Source: Ricinus communis
Lineage: Eukaryota; Streptophyta; Magnoliopsida; Malpighiales; Euphorbiaceae
Assembly: GCF_019578655.1 (NCBI RefSeq)
Contig: NC_063261.1
Location: 3,120,201 to 3,184,200 of the forward strand
DNA length: 64,000 bases
Direction: 5' to 3'
Positions 1 through 11,634 of this stretch are shown in pieces (within the stretch, counting starts at the first letter, position 1; every line of letters begins with the position of its first letter). Under the pieces are notes generated by a model. That model saw only the letters and a program-made list of their open reading frames with translations. It did no database searches and was not told the origin of the DNA. The position numbers and the translations under genes were made by a program.

Positions 1-500
1 TAGAGGCTGCGAGAATTTCTGAGTGGGTACAATCTGGTGCTTCTGAGTGCTTGGTGCAAACTTGACCCTCTACAGTCTATCCTTAAGCTTCCTAAAACTT
101 TAGTAGGATTCTCACTACTTCTAGTGGTATGGACATTAATACTTTAGTAGTAAGCCTTACGATTTTATTAATGTATGTCTGATGGGATGTAGTGGAGTCC
201 TACTTCTTGCCTTGGCTACTTAGCCTTTGATTTGATGACTCCGAAGTCTATGCTCTTGCCTTGATGAGGTCTCAAAATGATTAGGGGAAAGTGATAAGGT
301 AGATGCCTTCTATAGGAACTTACTTGTGAGCCATATTGTAGGCAGGGGTTTCGAGGGCACAACTAAGTGTCTCTAGCAACTACGGCACTTCAAGGCTTTT
401 CAACCTAATTGGGAACATGCTAACTAATCAAAAAGACTAGTGCGGAGATGGGGGTTGCCACCTGAGTAATTCTCCGAGACACTTTTACTAATTGAGTGGC
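1..500 (-). repeat. Fragment of gypsy element internal region, inverted relative to 14336-14705
   Basis: Read on the minus strand, this stretch matches the plus-strand segment at about 14336-14705 in the same order. Shared landmarks are ATGGCTC, then TTTGAGACCT, then CTTACTACTAAAGTATTA and AGAAGTAGTGA, ending in CTCAGCCTCTA. The 14336 copy lies just upstream of a gypsy 3' LTR, so this is most simply a second copy of that retrotransposon's non-coding internal region. No open protein is seen. Its exact place in the element is unclear, because here it lies on the far side of an LTR. Confidence 0.6.
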
Positions 501-1474
501 ATACTAGATTCCATAAGGAAGCTTTGCGACATCCAGAGATGGATCTGGAAGCCAACTTCCTTATTTATGTATCTTACTTATTAATTTCATTATTTAATGG
601 GCTACTCCTTATAAATATGTCAGTTTGTATTCTACAAACATCCATTACAGCATGTGAGGTCCTCTTAAGTCTAGCCTATTTATTAAGCCAAAATCATGTT
701 TAGCCTACTTAACTGTTTAATTATGTATAAGGCCTACTTAGTCTAGCCTAATTACAGATTATGTATTTAATTCCATCCTTTAAGCCTAAATGGACTACCT
801 TCTATATTAAGGTCCATTTGAGTGATCCTAAATCTAATGTGGCCCAATAATTTAATTAAAGTATGGCAAAATTCACTAAGTCTATATGGATTTTAAATTT
901 AAGCCCATTTCACCATCCTTTAACCTAAAGTCTATATGTCCAATTTCAATTAGGCAATCACATAGCAGATATTTGGCATCCATTAATATAATACATGAAT
1001 TAAAGTACAGGAAATTAAATTTAGCTATTACAACCCATCTACAACTAATAAATTAAAAGAAACTACCTAAAACTAAGCTACATTGTACAAAAATTGATCG
1101 AAATACACAGAAATCCAAAATCAAGGCAAATAATGGTGTAGAGCCAATCGATTGAGGTCACAAAGCTAATTGGCTCTAGGGCTTTTCTTTGGCTGGTTCT
1201 ATGATTCTCTTGAAGTTCTCATGCTCCGAAGCCAATTTAACATGCACAAGAAACAAAAACACAATTAAAACTCAAATAAAATTAAGCCAAGGACATAAAA
1301 GAAATATTAAACTAAACCAAAACACATAAAAATGGTGTAAACATGCAAAAGAACGAACTTAAAGAAGGTAAGAAAAATTTACATGGCAAATTCTATATTT
1401 TAGCATGCGGTCCAAGGAGATAAACATAATTGGATAAAAGCATGAACCTAATATGTTATTCAAATCATTTAAGT

Positions 1475-1645
1475 CATCAAAGACAAAATCCATCATATTG
1501 CATGTTACTAGATTTAATCCCGAGCATATTGGATGTTATCATATTCAATTCCCAACATATTGCATGTTATAAGATTCAATTCCTAGCATAATGCATGTTA
1601 TCAAATTTAATTCCCAACATAATGCATGTTATCATATTCATAAAA
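1475..1645 (-). repeat. 31-bp tandem repeat inside the LTR
   Basis: Four consecutive units start at 1502, 1533, 1564 and 1595, with partial units at each end. Each unit starts ATGTTAT on the plus strand and ends with a CATATTGC-like tail; read on the minus strand the core is GATAACATGCAATATG. A related but differently spaced GATAACATG series occurs at 63677-63800 in the plus-strand copy of this LTR. Confidence 0.85.
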
Positions 1646-2075
1646 AAACCTAGATCTAATTAGAGAAATCATGTGTCAAACAAAATCATTAAAGAAAGTT
1701 GCCCTAATCATGTTTCTAAAATATAAGATAAAAGAACCAGTTTACAAAGATGAGGATGCCAATGATATTGGATTTGGGGAACCCTCTGATTGTCACTGTT
1801 GAATGCTGATCTTTGAGCCTTTAGAGATGATGAGGTGCTAGAATCAAATATTGGTTGAGAATCCAATGTTGCTTAGGTTTGGGAATCTTTTTTCATTTTG
1901 AAAATAAAGTTTCCAAATCTCAGTTCTTACTTAATGACTTTTCCTTTTGTTTCCTAAAACTCACTCTACTTTTTAAATGTTTGTGAATTCCCCTAAATCG
2001 CTAGTAGTCTGCGCTTCATGAACTAGCTCTAATAATTAATGAGCATAGCTCCCCCTAGGCTTAGGTCATCTTATT

Positions 2076-2085
2076 CTATTTATAG
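2076..2085 (-). promoter_or_regulatory. TATA-like box of the LTR
   Basis: CTATAAATAG on the minus strand, preceded by a TACTA run. The same motif in the same setting (CTACTACTATAAATAC) is found at 63213-63222 in the plus-strand LTR copy. Conservation between two diverged copies supports its being the LTR promoter. Confidence 0.6.
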
Positions 2086-2340
2086 TAGTAGGATTAGAAA
2101 ATCATAGAGAAGCCAATAAATACTTAATTATTTAAACTTTTAAAAGAATCGATTATCTTTTCCTTTATCAGATAAATATCCAGTAAAATAAAATAAAACC
2201 TTTAAAATTCAAATAATTATCACTAAATATATTCTAAAATCCCATTAATCATCATAGGTACCTTCTAAAAACTTATTTTTTATCAAATTTTAGAGTTTTA
2301 GGTAAAAAAATACATGTAAAACAACATCGGATTTTGAAAA

Positions 2341-2420
2341 ATAGCCAATTGGCACTATATAAAGCTTACCGGCTCTGCATAGAGCCCATTCCACTGTATG
2401 CAGAGCCGATTAGCTTTAAG
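2341..2420 (-). repeat. Array of ~20-bp near-palindromic AGCCRATT-type units (LTR copy)
   Basis: Four units of 20-21 bp, each built round AGCC-AATT-GGC or a decayed form, are joined by TGCATAG-type spacers. The array lies between the TATA-like box and the LTR terminus, i.e. in U3. The same array type is found at 18576-18660 and 62918-63010 in other LTR copies, and at 3549-3615 and 5967-6035 in internal sequence. Confidence 0.7.
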
Positions 2421-3250
2421 GGTAAAAATATTTTGAATATTTTGGCAATTTAGTCCTCGAACTTGTGAAAATTATCGTTTCACCCCTCAAACTTAATATT
2501 TCTCGCCAATTGGGTCCTAATTGATTCTAGAAAAGTAATTTTGGTTTAGTTATTCTCAACCTTAATTTGGACTTCCCATTCTCAATCTCTCGAGATTTGA
2601 GAAAGGCAGTAACTTTTATTATAGGATTTTCTATAATTCCTTCGATATTTGGATCCAAAAAATAGGTGTTGACAACTACCCCTAGTTTGTCAAAATTTAT
2701 AGCCACTCCTGCAATTAAATAAATTGAAACAAATCATAATATCAAGAATATGGTATATTGATGAGTTGTAGAAGCCACTCCTAGTAAGCTCAACTTGATA
2801 CAAAAATTTTGATTTGATGTGGGGACCACGCCCACTTGAGTTTCAAGGACTACGCTTGTTTTAATTCTTAAGGACTTCACTTGCTTTTGAATTTTGAGGA
2901 CTTCGCCTGTTTTAATTTTGAGGATTTCTCCTACTTTTAATTTTTTTTTTATTTTCCACCTTCTAAGTGCTGAATTTGACTTTAAATTAGAAATTCCCAC
3001 CTTGGGATGCAATTACCTTGATAGGTATCTTTTGGGGTCTATTCTAGTAATTGGCTCATCTAGGGACTAAAAAGTAGTTTTTAAAGGTTAGGGACCAAAC
3101 GACACTTTTTCCTTCTCTACGATATATATTTATCCTTATTTCCATTTCTATATCCACTTCTAATTTCTTATCTTCTCTAAAAACCCCTTTCTACACTTTC
3201 TTTAGTTTCTCGCTCATTTCTCAGTTAAATTTCATGAAATCAGCCTCAAA

Positions 3251-5720
3251 ATGGATGGCTCTTCTTCTAGATTTGTTGGACACACTCTAGTAGCAAAAAA
3301 TTGGAAGTTTTTACTGCCAATTTCTCGCCAAAATGATCTTGGGCTTGTCAAAGGGGAGAAAATCCCCATTTTGGCAAACTGATCGAGCGTTTTCAATCAT
3401 TGGAGAGGTATTTTTCTTACATTAAATCTTATTTCTTATAATTTAAAAACTATATGCATGCTCTATTTGCTTAATAAAAACAAGAAAAATTGCAAAAAAA
3501 GTCAAAAACATTATGCCCTAACCCACAGAGATGATTCTACTATGCGCACAACCGATCGGCTCTATGTAATGCCAATTCAGCTTTGCACAGCTCGAATCGA
3601 CTCTGCATTGGTCGAAAACCAATTTTTAAGGTGTTTTGATAATAAAAATAATAACTATACTTACCTGTTTCAGATCTCGGTGTGTGTGCATTGCGTCCTT
3701 ATACATGTTTTTATGCTTTTCAGAGCGACACCATCTCAATTAGGCTTGTTGGGAACTTTTACGGTGCTCTCGAGTGGTTTAATAAGCTGTCAGACTTAGT
3801 GTAGGATCAGATTTGGGATACCGGGTTCCACCGGTTTATCGCTACTTTTCGATCCATCACTAAGAGGACCGATCACAATTCGGTCTACACATTGCAGGAG
3901 AGGTGGATGGACACCATTCATACTTTCCATACTCCGCTGGGTGAGCTAACTTTATCTCCCTTTTCTTTTGCTGCTATTATGAGGATTGAATTTACAAGTA
4001 CCCCTTATACTCTTCGATGATGCTATTCATGATTGTGGTCCGGTGTGTAGGACTAGTACGTCATTGACTTGTTGGAGTTCTTACCAACACGCTAGAACAC
4101 TCATCATTTGGCTAATTAGAGAATCCTTCTACATTACAGAGGATTTGTACCTAGAACTACTCGGGAGATTAACCATATGGTTCGAGCCTTTCTGGTTTAT
4201 CTTTTTAGGACCATCTTGTTCAACGATTCAGGAAACTAGTTGAACTTTTATTACTTGGCTCTACTGAGGGGTTTTCTCTTTCCATTGGGGGTCTGTAGCA
4301 CTCGCATATCCGTACCAGTATATGGACATTACAATCCACAGGAGCAAGAGGCTTTGCGGCTTTGGGCACACCATGCACATAAGTTCTTGTTTATTTTTTC
4401 CTCATTTCAACTTCTTATGTTACATGTGAACTGACAACTTTTTGATTTCTTGTAGGCTCTTAGCCTATTAGCATGTCCTGTGCTTTTCCTTGTATGAGCT
4501 ACTAGGGCTCAAGTCAAAGCGTCTCGCTGGAGTGGGCGTAGGTCCATATGCATTGCATGTGGACAAAATTTTTAACCTAGGATAAGGTAAAGAAAGCTCA
4601 TTTGTTGTATTTGTATTTTATAAGTTCTAAGTTACTTATCTTTATAACTTGTAGATTCGTAGAGATTGGCTCGGTGAGCACCATCACTGGGATCCATATA
4701 TGCTCTCCGGCCCAGACCTTAAGCATAGGAGGGTCCTTTTGGCTGGCCCCACTTGTGGGGCTTGGTATTTAAGTGATAGAATTTACAATTGGAAGAAAAG
4801 GCCTAGTAGACGCCAAATTCCTTTTTCTCCCTCTCTTTCCATGTTATGGATGGTTGATCTTGTCAATGAGCAGCTGACATTGAGTCTAGAGGGATATGAT
4901 GACCCTGAAGATCTCATCATCTGGTCCTGTCGGATAGAGTATACCTCCTTTATTCTCGAACTGCTGGGGCCCATGCCCTTGGACGATGACACTAATGGCT
5001 CAAGTTCTTTGTCGACAACGTTATTTAGTTTTTCTTTTCCTTTCCTTAATTATATATTTAATTGATTTTTCTATAGTTCATTCGCCATGCACCTTCGGTT
5101 CTTGAACCGATAAAGGGTCGGTTAGCTCGATGTTCTAGATCGTCTCGTATCATGGACTCCTCTGTAAGTGTTGTATTGAAGGCACCTCCTATACCGGTAT
5201 CAGATGTGATTCCGAGGAGTGTCCATTTTCTCCCAAATCTGACAGTATCATACTAGAGCTCTTTTGATATTACAGAGCATTAGCTCACCATAGAGCATTG
5301 CCTTCCTCTAAAGCTTACTCCGAGTACTTACACACATGTGAGTTATACACTTTTTGATACTTTTCATCTTTTCTTTTTTACTAAAATGTTAGTAATACAA
5401 GTATTCATACAGGTTTAGAGAGATCCGTTCGAGCACGTACATCAGTTGGTCAAAGCTGTGAGGAGGCATTTCTTCATCCTTAACGAGGACTGGCACATAA
5501 CAACCAAAATAAACTATCAAATGCAAGATATATACATGTATTATTTATGAAATACAACAACTAACTCCTTTGAGTTTTCTTTAGAGGGACCAAGAGCATG
5601 CAGGGGCAGGTAGATGACCGTGAGCGCTAGCTCTAGGTCCAGCAGCGTAGGATCGATACTCTGACACTCTAGTTGTTCACTTTAAGGACTTAAGGGATGG
5701 ACACTGACTCAGATGATGGG
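3251..5720 (+). pseudogene. Decayed plant mobile domain (PMD, aminotransferase-like) gene
   Basis: Pieces in several frames match the order of the plant mobile domain family (PF10536). An opening ATG at 3251 gives MDGSSSRFVGHTL. A block with LQERWMDTIHTFHTPLGELT follows at about 3890-3955, corresponding to the family's RW..(D/E)T.TFH.P.GE.T signature. Near 4170-4260 is an AFLVYLF...LNFYYLALL block, and near 4660-4990 a DWLGEHHHWDPYM block with downstream acidic and hydrophobic text. Stops and frame changes separate every block, so no full protein is possible; some gaps may be former introns. The gene runs antisense to the adjacent gypsy LTR (up to 2674, minus). This fits known cases where PMD genes are carried antisense near the 3' end of Ty3/gypsy elements. 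That it is an element passenger is inference. Confidence 0.65.
3549..3615 (+). repeat. Array of ~20-bp near-palindromic units within the PMD region
   Basis: Three degenerate units: ACCGATCGGCTCT, then GCCAATTCAGCTTT, then CTCGAATCGACTCT. They show the same period and spacer flavour (TGCACAG, TGTAATG) as the arrays in the LTR copies. Confidence 0.6.
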
Positions 5721-5966
5721 ATGGGAGATTTAAGAGAGAGCCTTGACTTTTGATTTTAGCTGCCCTTTCTTGTATTTTTCCTTATTTGCTACTTTTATGT
5801 ACAACATCAACTTTTGAGTTATAAAATTTTATATTTTAGTGTTTAAATCCATGCTTGTCCTTAATTTCTTCTCATTTATCATATATTTTGGACTTACACA
5901 TGACCAGAGCTTAAGAAAAAGCCCAAATATTCTTAAACAAATCGAAAACCTAGCGATGACATCATA

Positions 5967-6035
5967 CAGCCGATTTGGCTCTGCGCAAAGTCAATCAACT
6001 ATGTGCTCAATTGATTCGGCTCTACAGTTGCAGAG
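5967..6035 (+). repeat. Array of ~20-bp near-palindromic units upstream of the DUF7745-like remnant
   Basis: Units include AGCCGATTTGGCTCTGCGC and TTGATTCGGCTCTACAG. The array ends about 85 bp before the first ATG of the next remnant (6121). Confidence 0.6.
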
Positions 6036-6120
6036 TCCAAAATAAAACTTTGATTTTTTGCCTTTAAAGACCCATGAACCCCTCACACATACATGATTCA
6101 TACCTCAAAATTGAAAAACC

Positions 6121-7043
6121 ATGACTCAGAAAAGCGCCAAAACCCTCCAAACTCTTTCTAAAACCTTAATTGGTGATGAATGGATTAAAATTAGAAAATT
6201 TCATCTTTCCTCCTTTAAAGCTGTGCAATATACCAAACTTGGTTATGGGTTTCTTCACTTTACCGTCAACTTTTGGTACCTAAGAGACTATTTTTTTGAT
6301 TCAATGTGTAAGAGTTATGTCCCATGGTTGAAGAGTTCTCTACATTCTTGGGGGTCCTATGAATTCAACTTATCTTATTGCTTTGCCAAGGTTTAATGAT
6401 CATTTTCCTAGCAAACTGGCGGAGTTATTCAATATGCTCCCTATTGAGGTACTTTCCCATTCTATTGGTGAATACATTGCCCTTATCTCGTTGATCTCTT
6501 GCTGTGAGAAGAAGAAAAGAGGAACACCTGCTTGGGCCAAGATGTTGAGCTTTTACCTCTATGCCCAATTTTCTGTAGATTTCTCCTCAAGGAAGGGGAG
6601 ATATTAAAATTACTAACATCATTGATCAAATGGAATATGGAGCAAACCCAGTCCTAGTTATCTTGGCTGAAACTATCATTGGGTTAGACATGTAAAAGAT
6701 CCATCAATCATTTGGTGGCAGCCTCGTCCTCTTGCAAGTATGCAACCAAATCTCTTTTTTTTCTTGTTATTATGTTTGCCTTAATTTTAGCCTAAGTTGC
6801 CCTCTTAGTTTTTCAACTTAGCAGGATAATGTCTTAACTTTTGCCTAAGACACCCTTTCAAGTTTTCAAATTAATAGACTTTATTTTTGCCTAAGTCGCT
6901 CTTTGTGGGTTTTCAACTTAGCCTTTTATTTTTCCTTTTTTCCTTTTTCTTTTCTTTCTTTCTATAGATTTGGTTATACGAGAAGCTTTAAATACTGATC
7001 ATCCTAAGGGACATCGATAAGTACAATTTGAAGCATGTGTAAG
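6121..7043 (+). pseudogene. Decayed DUF7745-like, retrotransposon-associated gene
   Basis: The ATG at 6121 opens MTQKSAKTLQTLSKTL, followed by a block NFWYLRDYFFD (about 6270-6300) that resembles the FWD..Y..F.F..CEL.PT.EEF start of plant DUF7745 proteins. The reading then shifts frame at about 6320-6360 into a fragment starting MNSTYLIALPRFNDHFPSKLA and running to a stop at 6607. Later pieces (IIDQMEYGANPVLVILAETI, 6612-6690, and a FGGS block near 6710) also follow that family's order, with further stops. DUF7745 genes are common passengers of plant Ty3/gypsy elements. The match is from memory of family features, so the name is tentative; that the gene is broken is clear. A copia LTR begins directly after it. 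Confidence 0.45.
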
Positions 7044-7044
7044 T

Positions 7045-8849
7045 TGTTAGAGTATGCCTTAAAGGCAAAGAGTTTTCAGATAATCTGTGTTAATTTATAC
7101 ATTACAAATGATAGCATACAATTATACTAAAGGCATTGTTTAACTCTAGTGATACGTGCAGTCATGTATTATCAAGAAAAAAATTCAAACCATTAGAGAT
7201 GAACACCATGGAATGTAAACACAAATGTAATAGAAAATATAAAACGAGTTTATAATGATGAGATTCTCATTACATACGTTTCTAAACTTTGTCCATAGTC
7301 GATATTTTTTATCAATAGTTAGATATTGATCAAACGCTCGAGACTACCATAATATGTTATCACTTACTTATGAAGTAAGCAATCTGTCTCATAACATTGA
7401 GGAATAGGAGTTTTGAGATAAGCATATAGGTGCTTATTACAAGAATAAGTTCACTGAACCCGACCCTCCTGGGTAGTCCATATGAAATTTATCTCAAGTG
7501 TCTATGAATAATACTCTTATGACAATCATGTAAGATGTGATCCTTAGATTTGAAATAACATTGTATTATCTTATATGAGGATTACTATACATTGATACTA
7601 TATTATGTTCTCCTATCTATTGAGTGCTCAAAGGATAGTCATTGGGTATAGTAAAATTCATATGAAGATAATACGTTATTAATAAAGAATTCATTGCCTA
7701 AGGTAATATATCATTGGACCTTATCCTGATTATTCTTGATATACTTTAATATGAAAATCCTTGGCCTAGGTTGTATGAATGAAGATTATGAAAAGTGTTT
7801 CATAGATCTTATTCAAGATGTTATATGCAATTATTAAGAACAAATATGATTGGTTCAATTATAGAGTTGACACTTGCATCCATGCTCTATGAATCAATTG
7901 GGATAATAGTACAGTGAAAGAATTTAATTATTTTGTAAGATTGTTCGCTGTAAAGGTTGATTAAATCACTTTACTTATTCCTACACATTTGGGTGGTCAT
8001 GATGCGTTACTAGATGCCAATCTTGATATATGAATATGGATTAAGTTAATTAGAGAATTAACATTGAATTAAAAGAGTTTAGTTCATAATCCATATTCAT
8101 TGCCAACATGTTAGGAACTTTTTAGTCATACACAAATAAGCTTTAATCGAGGATTAAAATGAGGCTTAAGCATTGGACTTAAGCTCATATATATTGGGCC
8201 TAATTAAAGGTTAATTAATTAAAAGCTAATAGGCCTTGTATAATGAGCCTATTATGGGTTTATTATCAATGGATTAGTTCTTATATTAATTAAAGTCCAT
8301 TTAGAAAAATAAAATCCAACTTAAACTAAGTTAGGATTTTGTAGAAATCCTAAACATATAGGAACTTTGATGAAAGGCCATATATATAGAAAGAGATGCA
8401 TATAGGGTGGCAAGGGTGAAAGTTGAAAGTGGTAGGCCATCTAAGTAAGAAAAATATTTTCCTTGAGATACATACTCTAGCTAAATCAATCAATAAAATT
8501 AATTTATTCATCCCCCTTGCTTGGAATTAGCATTCAATCTCCAACATCTCTTCTCAATCTCCTAAAATAGTTTAGTGAGATATTTGCTTAGAAGCTTGTG
8601 TGGATTACCAAAAGAGGCTAGTCACTTGAACAACTTTAAAGTACATAAATCATTCTTAAAGAATCAAGAATCAACAAAGTAAGAAGCACTCCTTGGACTG
8701 GTCGAAAACTCCCTTTGTAAGCCGTCTCCATCTTTTGCTTGTTTTGTGTGTTATATCTATCTTAATCAATAAGATCCTTGGTAGGAATTGTGAAAAAAAT
8801 TTAAATTATTTTTATTGCACCTTTCCTTATGTTTTAATATGAATTCTCA
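7045..8849 (+). repeat. 5' LTR of the copia element
   Basis: It opens TGTTAGAGTATGCC and closes with a CA (GAATTCTCA) four bases before TGGTATCAGAGC. At about 1.8 kb it is long for a copia LTR. No second copy of the opening sequence is visible in the window. Confidence 0.75.
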
Positions 8850-8853
8850 ATAG

Positions 8854-8865
8854 TGGTATCAGAGC
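8854..8865 (+). promoter_or_regulatory. Primer-binding site, tRNA-iMet type
   Basis: TGGTATCAGAGC is the standard plant retrotransposon PBS complementary to the initiator methionine tRNA 3' end, found just after the LTR's terminal CA. Confidence 0.9.
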
Positions 8866-10019
8866 CTCCATTAATTAATTTAGTTATAATGGTTGCATAA
8901 TTATTATTTGATCATAAGCATGCAAATCTGGAATTTCTGGGTTATTTTAGAGATTTCATTAGTTTACTTAAACTTTTTAGGTGAGTCTTGTTGCATATGA
9001 GCCCAAAGAGATATAATATGTGATCTAGAAGTTTTTAGAACTTTTGGATCTTGTTTGATTAGGTTTTGGGTGTTAGGAATGTATGTCATGCGCATAGACA
9101 GTTTTGATGTGATCAACAACACCCAATCTCTAATCAAATTTGGATGGGCAAATTAATTGAAATAAATGCATGAGTAATTGTTAGAACAAAATTTCTTGAA
9201 TATTTGATGTTCAAAATTCGTTTAAAACAATTGGAAATTGAATTCATGATGATCAAAGCAAGACTATGCATATACTACACCTCTAAAGGGTTTGGCATGT
9301 GCATGTATGTATAGGTTTTGATTTGATTTGATTTTTGAACACTATATATGTACATAACATGAATATGATTTAGAAGATGAATGATAAACCTTTAGATTTT
9401 TGAAGATTCAAAGTTTGATCTTCATGAACACCATATATGCACACAACACAGAAATCAAGTATTGATTTGATGAGTTATACGCATAGTATGGGTTGCTTGT
9501 TGGAATTCGGCACATGTGTGAGTCTTGATCTAATGGCAAGTCTTTTAAGGAAGAACATCATATCTAGATCATGCATAATATGAGTTTTTAAAGCCATCTT
9601 GAAGGTTGTTTTAAATCTTGACCATGTTCTTTACATAGTTGCTTTGTTTCTTGATGATTATCATGTGAATCTTAATTATCTTGAATTGTATGATATAAAA
9701 TTTAATTTTCTTAATTATGGGTCATGATGAATCTTAATGAACTCAAATAATTCTGAAATCAATATGATTAATTAGCCTTATTAGATCTATAAATCTTGTT
9801 AAATAAGGAGTGTCCTTATTTATAGGGATTTTAAGATGAAGTATTCTAGTTAGCATATGATTCCTTGTCTTAAGACATATCCTAGTTGTCTTAGGATTAT
9901 AATTACTTATCCTAATATGATTAGGAGATTTATTAAAAGGTTATTTTAATTAATACAAGTACCATTAATCCTTTAGAACAAGAACTTGTAATTTTAGAAT
10001 CGTAGTTAGACTAGAAAAT

Positions 10020-10540
10020 TGTTTAGATTAAGACAAGAGTTTGACTTTTATCGTAAATTGTTTCAGACAATGGCCGAAAATTACATAAATTATAAGAGAA
10101 TTTTTATTTTTTAAATTTGATTTAATTAATTTAAACTCTCATTAATTTATGTTACCCTAAAACATATGTCTTAGTATTCTAGTATGATTAGGTTATTTGT
10201 CTTAATTAAGACAGAAGTTTGACTTTATATCTTAATGTTTGACTTTATGTCCTAAAAAGGCATAAAATTAAAATTAATGATATCTTAAAGGGAATTAATT
10301 ATTAATTAAATATGATTTAATTAATTTTAATTCTCTACAACTTTTTTCCACTAAGATAAATCTTGGTTTCCTAGTATAATTAGGATTAGTAAAGTTTGTT
10401 TGGTCAAAGGTTGACTTTATGTCCTAATTTTTGGTTTGTCTGAAAATTATATCTAAAAGATAAGGAAAATTTTTATTTTTGAATATGATTTAATTATTTT
10501 GATTCTTCATACCCTATTTAGTCCTAATTGTATGCAATGA
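10020..10540 (+). repeat. Three degenerate ~180-bp repeats in the copia leader
   Basis: A block containing TTTGACTTTATGTCCTAA, a GATTTAATTAATTT run and CCTAGTATGATTAGG recurs roughly three times. The copies are diverged and boundaries are approximate. No coding potential is seen. Confidence 0.5.
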
Positions 10541-11170
10541 TCAAATAAATTGAATTATATGCTATTTTGGTTCTTTTATATATTTTATATAATATGATTA
10601 TATTTGGCATATGATGGATGGCTATGAACTATATAGACCAATGAGATTGTGTTGAATGTTAGAATGCTTTGATTTGGTATTTTTGAAATAAGGAATGTAT
10701 TCCTTACCTTTCTCTAATTTTCTCTAGGCTATAAAATTCTTTTCTCATCTATCTCCCTTTGAATGCAACTCAAGGTTTCTCTAAATCTTATATACATGTT
10801 ATATAGTTTTAGATTAGTTAGATAGAATTTTATTTTATAATCCGAATAAAGATATGGCACCAAATGGAGATGAATGGGATATTGCTTCAAGACTTGGAAA
10901 TCATGAAGGCAATACCTAGATCATCTAGTTATCTTTGATGGCTTGATATAACTAGTTTAGAAATTTCATAATCATCCATAGTATTTTGGCATGCTTAACT
11001 AATATTATATATGTAATGTATGATATATGCATGATTATGCCAAAGCATGAGATCTTAATCACTGCTTAATAACAAATCCTCATTCAATATTAAGTCACAT
11101 GTTAAGGACATGATTAAGTTGCCTTTCATAATTAAAATAGAAATGAAAACCTTGTTCATAGCTTAATTTG

Positions 11171-11450
11171 TTGAGTCACTCAAGGTTGCCTATTAGCTAG
11201 GCATGTTCTCTATTTTAATTGATAGGTCTTACTTAACTATCTTATATAAATCGGATGAGTCACTCATGTTTATATGAAGATATAGGCATGACTTAGGTGG
11301 ATCATAAATAATATTTGGATCATAAAATATGTTGAGACAAACGCCATTACCGCCTAATTGATTTATAAGTTGTATAAAGATACAATTGACAAATAGTTAT
11401 CTATCTAATTTATTTTAATATAGTTTTTTGAGTCATCCAAGGTCAATAAT
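11171..11450 (+). repeat. Recurrent GAGTCACTCAAGGT motif in the copia leader
   Basis: Forms of the motif occur near 11173, 11257 and 11431 (GAGTCACTCAAGGT, GAGTCACTCATGTT, GAGTCATCCAAGGT) in the 500 bp before gag. Function unknown. Confidence 0.45.
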
Positions 11451-11634
11451 AAAATAAATGGGATTCTATCCCACTAGGATAGCTAAATTATCAGCATCCC
11501 GAATTGGTAATGAAGGCTATTAATTTGTATCAAAAAATAATGGGAGCATAAGTACCTAGTTACAAGACCTTTACTAGTTATATATAAATTAACTTATATT
11601 CGTTAATCTTTATATTGGAAGATTGTAAGAAAAG

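Larger units (their letters stand above)
600..2674 (-). mobile_element. LTR of a Tat-like Ty3/gypsy element (minus strand)
   Basis: On the minus strand the LTR begins TGTCAACACC at 2674. A purine-rich tract lies immediately upstream of it (plus strand ACTACCCCTAG at 2675-2685), as expected for a polypurine tract. The LTR holds a TATA-like CTATAAATAG (2076-2085), an array of 20-bp near-palindromes and a 31-bp tandem repeat. The same order of landmarks recurs in the plus-strand copy beginning at 62659, and part of it at 18570-18910 (-). The distal end is uncertain; about 600 is a guess from the change to internal-type sequence. Confidence 0.7.

Noticed and set aside
2734..3012. 92-residue minus-strand frame beside the LTR
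   Set aside because: Internal repetition (KTGEVLKIQ-like) comes from a short degenerate DNA repeat (GACTTCGCCTG...TTTT) and shows no known domain.
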